Below are positions 55,650 through 64,000 of a DNA stretch of 64,000 bases, piece by piece. The stretch is from Dallia pectoralis (Eukaryota > Chordata > Actinopteri > Esociformes > Umbridae): the NCBI GenBank assembly GCA_029465975.1, contig CM055756.1, forward strand, positions 8,330,305 through 8,394,304, written 5' to 3'. Numbering within the stretch: the first letter of the stretch is position 1; each line of letters starts with the position of its first letter. A program made the position numbers and the translations under genes. The notes beneath the pieces are model-generated. The model had not been told where the DNA came from and ran no database searches. It was given only the letters and a program-made list of their open reading frames with translations.

Positions 55650-55872
55650 ATGTGGTTTAGGATGGTCCTGTGGTTTAGGATGGTCCTGTGGTTTAGGATG
55701 GTCCTGTGGTTTAGGATGGTCCTGTGGTTTAGGGCGGTCCTGTGGTTTAGGGCGGTCCTGTCGTTTAGGATGGTCCTGTGGTTTAGGATGGTCCTGTGGT
55801 TTAGGGTGGTCCAGTGGTTTAGGGTGGTCCTGTGGTTAAAGATGGTGCAGTGGTTTAGAGTGGCCCTGTGGT
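55650..55872. repeat. 18-bp minisatellite beside a SINE-like tRNA segment
   Basis: Unit GTGGTTTAGGATGGTCCT, about 12 copies. It is followed by GTGGTCTAGTCTGCTGCCTCC and GCGTTCAAATCC (to about 55930), which resemble the A and B boxes of a tRNA-derived SINE. Confidence 0.75.
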
Positions 55873-55930
55873 CTAGTCTGCTGCCTCCAGTGCACATTTA
55901 CTGCTGCAGCATGCGTTCAAATCCAACTCA

Positions 55931-58141
55931 TAAAAAAATAAACAAGTAGTGCGCCACATAGAGATTAAAGTGCCATTTGGGAAGCTGAATGAGTTGGCTT
56001 CCTGATCTCTACCTGCCAAGACGGAAAGCCAGTCCTTTTCTGTAACACTGTGGGTCATTGTTTAATACTGCTTTTACTTCCTGACTCTTTCACTGTTGGG
56101 CTAATATAAACATGCTTTAAAAATGATGTTGCTTACAGGTTGCTTTTGCTGATAAAGAATAGTACGAATTTTATTTGTCTTCTCTTTGTGTGAACTTTAT
56201 CAAAACTAAACATAAATATAATGCAATTCTGGGGAGAATTTGTCACAATCGACTGTCCACTGACAACTTCAACAGCAAAATCACAAAGGCAACAAGATGC
56301 AAATCTCTGATGAGAACGACAAACTGCTAACTGGTACAGAGATCAGCCAGTACAGTTTTAGTTCTATGCATTTAATACAAAGGTGAACTTTGTCATTAAC
56401 ATAAAATGTAAGTCTTTTATGATTCACACAACATCTGTTGTAAGGCGAAATACATACGAGGCGAAATATATACGAGTGCAGCACTTTGACCCCTGACCTG
56501 AGAAGCAAGTAAACTCATTGACAATGTTGATAACTAACTAACATGTTAGTTAGTTAGTTAGTTAGTTATATTGTTAGTATGTGGACCCCAGTGCACAGTC
56601 AGTAGGTAGACCCAATATAGATATGCCTTAATGCCAAATTCAAGGAAAATAGGAGCAACACGAAACAGGAAATGACATGGTATGTATATTTATAATTGAA
56701 TATAAAACTTGCAAACTTCAGTCAGAACATCCTTTAAAGGTTCTGAAAACATTTGACAAAATGAGATTCTGTGGGTGGAATTATTCTTCAACATCAATGT
56801 ATCAATACACATCTGTCCTAAGTAATATTTCCAATGATCTGAGCCCTGTGAAGTTCAGGGCCACCGGCAGTACTATTTAAAGACCAGCCAGTACGATTTC
56901 ACCTGCGTTCCCCTGTTGTTCATTACCTGGGATAGGAGACTTCCAGGTATAGACCTTGTGACCTGGAGTCAATGTGCTGTAAAAAAAAACCCAATGAAAA
57001 ATGATTGTGTTTCCATTCATTTGCACCTAGTAATCTATTGCCAGCCACTTTTTAACAGCCCTGTTGTGAAACTGTGTGTAAACTGTGTGTAAACTGTGTG
57101 CTGTTCGCAGCGTACTCTGTACATGTAATGAGGGTGATAAAATACACAATGGGCCAGATGTATGAGCTGCTGGTGGTGTTGGTGGTGGTGGCGTTGTTCT
57201 GCTTTACTCGTCCTCCCTGCTCAAACAGTGACTCACCTCTTTTACAAATATGAGGTGTGTGCGCGTGTGTGTGTGTGTGTGTGTGTGTGCGCACATGCGT
57301 GTGCTGCATACGGTGTGTGTGCACGATTTGCGGTGCGTGTGCAACCCACAGGGTTTAAAGAGCAGTGCCGGGCCCTTATAGCCACTCCTCTTGTTTGCTC
57401 TCTTCAGCCAATTGGAACAAATGACAAATCGTTTAACATGTCCGGCGAGGCTTGCACTTCAGATCACTCAATCACACCGCACAGCACACAGATTGTTTAG
57501 GCACTTTCATTCGCAGATAACAGACACAAGAAGGCGCCGAATAATAACTATAATTGAAATAACTATTTTTAAAATATACAATATTCACAATGAAAACATT
57601 CTTGGTTGCATTAACAACCTGGGAAATAATGAACGGTGAGGAGATAAGAATAAGCCAATCAGAAGCTGGGTATGATGTAAAGGCCAATATGGTATGAGGG
57701 ACAAATTGGACATTCTACCCAAGACACCAGGCATTATACAAACTACACCCACAGGAGGCACTCCAAACCCAACAGTCATACCAACACAAGATGCTTTACC
57801 TGTGTACAGGAAGTGATTCATAAAATGAGTCACTGTTGGGTAATATTTCCGTGGTTAGATGAACAACGATTAGTCTGCTGCCTCCTGTCCAATCATAACT
57901 GTGCTTTGCATTTCACCCTCTAGCAAGATTCCTGTACAAGGGCAATGTGACACACAGAAACCTGACACAGCAGATTTAATCGCGTGTGAGAAGTTTTTCG
58001 TGGTGCCCACTGTAGATGCCACAGATGCCCTGTGAATTCGGCCACACACGTCTCTGTGTGAGATTGTTCCCGGAGATGTTGTGGCCCTGTAGCAATACTG
58101 CTCACCTGTTCAGTCTTGTTTTGAGGGCTTATCAACGACAC

Positions 58142-58182
<41 letters not shown>

Positions 58183-58445
58183 TATTCTTTGTTCCAACAG
58201 CACTGTGGGTATTTTCTCCATTCAGGCACAACTTGAAAATGTTTTGATTGGCTAATGGTTTTCATGTGTCGCCAGAGTACCTATTATCTGTGAGTCAGTC
58301 TCTGGTTCAGAAACACCAACGACGACAAGCAACGAGTTAAATAATTAGATCTATATGCCAATATATACCATGTCCATCTGGTTGTTGTTATACATCAGTG
58401 GATGGTGCAGTATGTTATTTGTAGTCTTGTTGATGTTGTGCAATG

Positions 58446-58484
<39 letters not shown>

Positions 58485-58999
58485 GATGACTAACTCACTA
58501 ATGTCAATAGAGACATTTGTCCCAGGTCAGGTGTGGGTATTTAGTTGACATGTAAACATCTCTCACTGACTCACAGTTGCTCACATTATGACAATATTCT
58601 CAGTAGTTGTCAGGTCATGATGAAAATGTAATGAAAATGTAATGTAAATGTAATGAAAATGCAATGTAAATGTAATGTAAATGTCATTCCAACATTGAGC
58701 GGTGAGTCAGTACACATGTGGTCTTAAATTGCACCCTATTCCCTTCAAAGTCAACTGCATGTGACCAGTGGACACTGTCAAAAGTAGTGGTCTGCATTTG
58801 ACACCACCTAGGTACTGTAGTTCCGATGTTAACAAAAAGAGGAAATAAATAGGAAGCTGAGGCCCTGTAAAATAATAACTGTTATTTCTGGAGGCAAGTA
58901 GGCTCCCAACCAAAAATTACATGGGGCCTAAAAGGAATCAAGAACACTAATCTGCAGTATTTAGTATCTTTAGAATCCAACCCAGGGTCAATGGAGTAA
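55931..58999. other. Gene-free region with microsatellites
   Basis: Besides the empty-site duplicate at 56413, it holds GT tracts at 57254-57288, CA at 58138-58181, TA at 58447-58477, and an ATGTAA(A/T) repeat at 58618-58690. At about 58730-58830 a CACCCTATTCCCTTCAAAG...AAAAGTAGTG segment looks like a fish interspersed repeat. No exon can be supported. Confidence 0.45.
56413..56545. repeat. Paralogous duplicate of the hAT insertion flanks (empty site)
   Basis: TTTTATGATTCACACAA, TTGTAAGGCGAAATACATAC, GCACTTTGACCCCTGACCTG and AACTCATTGACAATGTTGAT match the two flanks of the element at about 53735-53811 and 55386-55475, but run without the transposon. A GTTAGTTA tetranucleotide run follows. 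Confidence 0.85.
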
Positions 59000-59480
59000 T
59001 CCATGTAGAATCGTCTTCATCGTTCCTGTACCAAAGAAACATTCCATCACATGTTTGAATGACTACCGCCTTGTATCACTGACCTCTCTCATCATGAAGT
59101 GCTTAGAGATGTTGGTCAGAAGTCACATCTGCTCCATTCTTCCATTCACCTTGGGACCCCTTTCAATTTGCACACCGCCCTAATAGATCTACGGTTATGG
59201 CTTTTACTCTGGCGACACACACTGCTCTTAACCATTTGAAAAAAGGGTAGCACATGTATGAGGAGGCTTTTTGTAGACACACTTTTGTGCCCGATAAGAT
59301 GGTTCCTAATCCCAGGACCCTGGGTGTTATCACCTCCCTTTGCATTTGGATCTTGGACTTTTTGATGAGCAGACCCCATGGGATAAGAATGGGCAACATC
59401 ACATACTCTGCACTGACTCTGAGCACCGGAGCCCCTCAGGGCTGCGTACTCAGTCCCCTCTTGTATGCCCTGTACACGTA
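59000..59480 (+). pseudogene. Decayed non-LTR reverse transcriptase fragment (Rex1/CR1-like)
   Basis: Broken frames read NDYRLVSLTSLIMKCLEMLV near 59060 and STGAPQGCVLSPLLYALYT near 59420-59478, the fingers block and the RT motif just before the catalytic YxDD. The middle is riddled with stops. The 3' flank to about 59850 ends with TGATAAATACCTGACTTTGA, similar to LINE tails. Confidence 0.75.
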
Positions 59481-59850
59481 GGACTGTGTGGTTGACATTA
59501 TCGGTGCATCAGGGCACGGTCTACTAGACTCACAAACATTTTCCCCCAGGCCATACGACTCAATCAGGGACATTCATCTTTTGACCATATTCTTTGTTGG
59601 ACATTTTCATCCTCTGGTCACTTCCAATTCGTTCAATGCATATTGGTATATTTTAATATATAATACTATATTTATAGAATATCTGTTCATATAGTCCCTA
59701 TTCCCCATTCTACCCCACTTGCTACAGTTGTTAGTAGTTTTTATTTTATGTACATTTTTTGTTATTATTGTTCTTTATATTTTCTTAAATCGTTACACTA
59801 ATGCACACTGTGTGCATTTGATAAATACCTGACTTTGACTTCTTACTGGT

Positions 59851-60641
59851 TCATGCCATCATGCCTTCCCAAAAGGCTAGTTCAATAGTTGACTTGGCAT
59901 GATCACTTGACATTGTTTGTTTATCAGGGCTAGGATTGAACGGTTGTGATTTCACCTCTTCTAGGAACTAGCTTTGTAAACAATGTGTGTTTTCTATCCC
60001 TGTTCACTTTCCCATCTTTGTTGTGTAGTTGATACTCCCCATCTTTGTTGTGTAGTTGTCTTATCTGGCAGTCTTCTGATGCAGTTACTGCAAGTTGAAT
60101 GGATAGAGGGGTCCGTCACTCTTGTGTTTTTACAGGCTAGAATCAGAAAGAAATATTTATTTCTTTATTTTATATCACTCCAGACATCCAGATGGAAACT
60201 AGGTCATGTAAATGCAATTTCTCCTAAACACAGATTGAACAATTTTAGCAAATATTTTGATTCTTGATTTTACCTGCACAGAGCGACAAGACAAGGCTGT
60301 GCTGTGTCTACATCACTCTTCACTTTATCCATTTAAACACATTTCTATAATATTAATACAATTAATATTAAAGGCCTGTACGCAATATCCTAGTTATATC
60401 ATTCTTAATTACTCATTTGGTACCTTTGACTACAGAACCAATTGCAAGAGAAAGCAAAAGTAGCGGCCTCTAGGCTACCCATGCATAAGAAATTTATTCA
60501 CTAAGCAATAATCTTTCTTTTGAAGTAATAAATAGTTGCATTAGTTTTATATAAGCTTCAATTGACAGTTGAAATCATGGTGACCATGAGATCGTTGTGA
60601 AAGGTAGAGATGGATGTTAGACCCTGGTCTCTCCCCTGGAC
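59851..60641. other. Unique sequence without recognised gene
   Basis: AT-rich. A small local duplication of CCCATCTTTGTTGTGTAGTTG lies at about 60011-60060. No gene is seen. Confidence 0.35.
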
Positions 60642-60875
60642 CACATATGTGTTAAACCCGGGTTTCTGTCAGGGAGAAACATATATGTGTTAAACCCGGG
60701 TTTCTTTCAGGGAGAAACACATATGTGTTAAACCCGGGTTTCTGTCAGGGAGAAACACATATGTGTTAAACCCGGGTTTCTGTCAGGAAGAAACACATAT
60801 GTTTTAAACCCGGGTTTCTGGCAGGGGGAAACATATGTGTGTTAAACCCGGGTTTCTGTCAGCGAGAAGCATATG
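60642..60875. repeat. 38-bp minisatellite, about six copies
   Basis: Unit CATATGTGTTAAACCCGGGT followed by TTCTGTCAGGGAGAAACA. Confidence 0.93.
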
Positions 60876-62034
60876 TGCATTGAGCTGGAAGAGTTTCCAG
60901 TGGACAATGACTCTGCACATATTCTTCACTATTTACTGCCACTATGATGGGAGAAGTTTTCGGTCTCCACTTTGAGGGAATAAAAAAAATCAGATATCTG
61001 TCTTTTATTTTATTTTAAACGTTCCATTGTTTAGAGTGTGTGATTTTTTATTATTGTAAAAAATGCTTATTCTGTACTTTTATTGATCTTAGCTTTTATC
61101 ATTCTTGTCTCCTAATAAAAAACAATTTGAAACAGAAATAGACAGAGTGTGATATTATATAAAATACTTCAAACGGATTGTAACAAATAATGTCGGCCAT
61201 GTTGCAAGGTCTCGCCACAAGCAGGCACGTCTGCCTAAGGTAACAAGGCGGCACACGTTCTGGGTTCAAATGCACTCACTTTTTGGGCATCAAATATTTG
61301 AACAAAAGGCATTGTGTGTGACTTAATCCATGAATAGAAAATGTAATTTAACACATCTGACCTTGTTTGTGTGAATTTGAGGCCTGGAACCGGAAGTCTG
61401 ATGATGAAATTAGAGCATTTTTGGCTTTGCTGCGGCCATGGTTCTGAGCAGTTGCTGGGCTCTTTCTTTCTGATGTCTGTGGGTCAGTCAGATAGAACCA
61501 GGCGTTGCTTTCTGTGGTCACAGCATAAATGCCAGAACAAACGACAGTCTGTGGGAGCTAACCAATGTTAGTTTCCCCTTACTTTTTCCCCTTTCATTTT
61601 TCATGAACAGATCTAGACATTGAGACAAAATCCCCTGTCTCTCTGTTACACACACACACACACGCGCACACACACACGACCCCCTTACTCTCCTCCTTGG
61701 ATACTGTTCACATCTACTTGTGACTAATGCCTTATATTCTCCATTTTAACGTCTAATCAGTAGCACACTGTGAATCCTTTTCGGCCCTTCTTCCTTTTTT
61801 CCACACCAAGCGGTTCTGTGTCTATAAATACCTTGGTGACACTTCGGCGAGGAATCCATGGCTTGGTCACGGTGGTGAAGGACATTCTGGCAGGACATTA
61901 TTCACAAATGAAGTGTCTTCATGAAAGAAGCCTGAACAAGACAAGGTTGTTGACTCAGTGACCACAGGCGGGAGTCATTTCATTGGAATATCACTACAAC
62001 TAAGTGACTACATGGGAGAATAGAAATATCGGCC
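60876..62034. other. Gene-free stretch
   Basis: Contains a CA/CGCA tract at 61649-61677. No exon or element is recognised. Confidence 0.35.
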
Positions 62035-62450
62035 AATGGGTGATATAGTATGTCACCTGTGTGAGGAGGACAATATAGTATGTCACCTGTATGAGGATGA
62101 GAATATAGTATGTCACCTGTATGAGGATGAGAATATAGTATGTCACCTGTGTGAGGAGAATATAGTATGTCACCTGTGTGAGGAGGACAATATATAGTAT
62201 GTCACCTGTGTGAGGAGGACAATATTGTATGTCACCTGTATGAGGATCAGAATATAGTATGTCACCTGTGTGAGGAGAATATAGTATGTCACCTGTGTGA
62301 GGATGAGAATATAGTATGTCACCTGTGTGGGGATGAGAATATAGTATGTCACCTATGTGGGGATGAGAATATAGTATGTCACCTGTGTGGGGATGAGAAT
62401 ATAGTATGTCACCTGTGTGGGGATGAGAATATAGTATGTCACCTGTGGGC
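62035..62450. repeat. 25-31-bp minisatellite, about 14 copies
   Basis: Unit AATATAGTATGTCACCTGTG followed by TGAGGATGAG, with shortened variants (TGAGGAG). The end of the array is the most regular, with period 30. Confidence 0.93.
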
Positions 62451-62551
62451 CACGAGGGATTCCTATGATTCCAGAGATACTTGGTGTAAACAGCCTGTTT
62501 TGCCTAAACCCCAAAACCCCATATCGTCCTGTAATTATCTGCCATTTCTCC

Positions 62552-62633
62552 CTTTGCGTCAGGCATTGCCAGAACCACCAGTGGAAGGCTGAGGAGGACA
62601 GACAGAGAAGGTTCTTCTTCTATCACAAGTCCC
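62552..62633 (+). other. Candidate internal exon
   Basis: CTTTGCGTCAG acceptor, then about 80 nt open in two frames, then a GTAAGT donor at 62634. One frame reads ARTTSGRLRRTDREGSSSIT, the other HCQNHQWKAEEDRQRRFFFY. No partner exon or homology was found. Confidence 0.2.
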
Positions 62634-62924
62634 AGTAAGTGAATCATTATCTTCGGTATTTTAAGGGTTCATATTCCCAACCATAAGTCAATACTGCTAA
62701 CAACAAGTTTAGCTGTATTGTAACTCCCTGATATTTCGGAGAAGTTAACACATTTCTGACAAGAGGAATGACTCAAAATAGCAAAGTAATTGTCTGAGAA
62801 AGCCTTAGAACACTTGAAAGAACAGGGGTTTCCAGTGGGACAGGAAAGTGGCAACTTAAAGACCGTACTGTAACTTTTTTCCACTAGTGTGTGTGAACTC
62901 CTGTTGACATAAGGTTGTAGGACA

Positions 62925-63038
62925 GTTGCCGTGGGAAGTGTTGCCGTGGGGAGTGTTGCTGTGGGGACTGTTGCTGTGGGGACTGTTGCTGTGGGGACTG
63001 TTGCTGTGGGGACAATTGCTGTGGGGACTGTTGCTGCG
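62925..63038. repeat. 15-bp minisatellite, about 7.5 copies
   Basis: Unit GTTGCTGTGGGGACT. Reads as Ser-Pro-Gln/His-Gln/Ser-rich peptides on the minus strand, which are artefacts. Confidence 0.93.
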
Positions 63039-63109
63039 GCTCACACCTGAGACATCTACTTTCCAATGAGAAAAGCTGCATCTTCTGCATCATCTCCTGC
63101 ATCATGTGT

Positions 63110-63209
63110 GCATGCGTGTGTGTAAGTGTGTGTGTGTGTGTGTGTGTGTGAAGATGTGTGTGTGGAGATGTGTGTGGAGGTGTGTGTGGAAATGTGTGTG
63201 TGTATGGAG

Positions 63210-63240
<31 letters not shown>

Positions 63241-63313
63241 AAGGTGTGTGTGGAAATGTGATGTGTGTGTGTGGAGGTGTGTGTGGAAGTGTGTGTGTGT
63301 GTGTGTGTGGAGG

Positions 63314-63352
<39 letters not shown>

Positions 63353-63358
63353 TGGGGG
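63110..63358. repeat. Complex GT microsatellite
   Basis: Long GT runs interrupted by GGAGGT, GGAAAT and GAAGGT blocks. Open frames in this stretch are artefacts. Confidence 0.95.
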
Positions 63359-63543
63359 AAGGGGGTGTTTGGCTTTGCCTGGGGCACATAGTTTGGTAAG
63401 GTTACACACACACCATGTGTCGTTCAGGATGTGCATTCATACCACAGGAATCTGACAGGCCATGAAGCAGCAGCCTGACGCTATAAAGGGTAACAACAGG
63501 TTATAATACACACACTGACAGACTCTGTAATGTTATATTCAGG

Positions 63544-63544
<1 letters not shown>

Positions 63545-63582
<38 letters not shown>

Positions 63583-63588
63583 TGTGTG
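63545..63588. repeat. (GT)n microsatellite
   Basis: Uninterrupted GT run of about 40 bp with one TCT interruption near the right end. Confidence 0.9.
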
Positions 63589-64000
63589 TAGCATGCAGAG
63601 TAACAGACAGCCCAGGCTAAGAAATGTTGAATGTGAACCAGCTTGTCAGCAGACCAGCCTGACACTAGCTCTTAGCGTTTGCAGGGCATGTGTATCTCCT
63701 GAGGGAAAGACGGTTGTTTAACAATAACTTTGACACACATGTATACAAGCGTGCACACACACAAACACACACCCGCCCACGTACATCAACAGAGGCAGGA
63801 CTGGTAGAAGAATATATTGATTATATTAGTATTGTCTCTAACAGTGTGTGTGTGTACTGTTTCTGGGTGTGTCCCTGGATGATCGTGTTGTCAGAAGTCT
63901 TTTTTTTAGGAAGTGTGTAAATAACATTGCTCAATTCAGTCTGTTTATGGTGATCTTGATTTTACACCCACACACAAAATCACACTTCTTTATTTAGGTA
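63589..64000. other. Right window edge without recognised gene
   Basis: Short CA tract near 63755-63775 and GT near 63845-63855. No exon is recognised. Confidence 0.35.

Noticed and set aside
55643..55949. Open frames with repeated FRMVLW or NHRTIL
   Set aside because: Products of the 18-bp tandem repeat.
61225..61285. Possible tRNA gene or SINE head with a GGTTCAAATGC B box
   Set aside because: No A box at proper spacing and no cloverleaf could be folded by eye.
62884..63455. His/Thr-rich and Cys/Val-rich open frames
   Set aside because: Translations of GT and 15-bp tandem repeats.

Overview
This window is teleost fish nuclear DNA. Exon-intron gene structures, canonical GT/AG splice sites, AATAAA signals, many microsatellites and minisatellites, and fish-type transposons (Rex3/RTE and L2-like LINEs, Tc1/mariner, hAT-like elements) all point there. 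A Sleeping Beauty/salmonid-type Tc1 relic fits a protacanthopterygian such as a pike or salmonid, but that placement is weak.

Genes occupy roughly the first 35 kb, all on the + strand. Positions 1-349 hold the last two coding exons of sumo2. Positions 1432-10850 hold a complete five-exon jpt1 (hn1). Sumo2 followed by jpt1 in the same orientation matches human 17q25. At 12873-15201 is a five-exon, single-IgV type I membrane protein that I do not recognise. Positions 16694-35239 hold three tandem cd7-like receptor genes: leader, IgV, transmembrane and short tail exons. Copy B (27937-30655) is intact and ends in a VYEDM tail motif, as in mammalian CD7. Copy A (16694-25073) has a first intron swollen by about 6.7 kb of nested transposons and a tail read out of frame with the YxDM motif. 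Copy C (32347-35239) carries a 2-nt deletion in its IgV exon and is probably a pseudogene.

Intron 1 of copy A contains an L2-like LINE (minus strand) whose endonuclease region is split by a 5'-truncated Rex3 flanked by an 11-bp target duplication. An 813-bp hAT-like non-autonomous element lies beside it.

From about 35.2 kb to the end I find no confident host gene. This part holds a Tc1 element with intact inverted repeats and a decayed transposase (38806-40440). It also holds a 35-bp satellite invaded by Rex3 and then duplicated as a 3.25-kb block (40.7-47.7 kb), a deleted Sleeping Beauty-like relic, a hAT-like element with a paralogous empty site (53812-55385 versus about 56413-56545), a large palindrome at 52.5 kb, a decayed LINE reverse transcriptase (about 59.0-59.5 kb), and about ten minisatellites with CA/GT tracts.

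The most distinctive content is the cd7-like cluster beside sumo2-jpt1, the unassigned IgV gene next to it, and the clear insertion histories of the nested elements.
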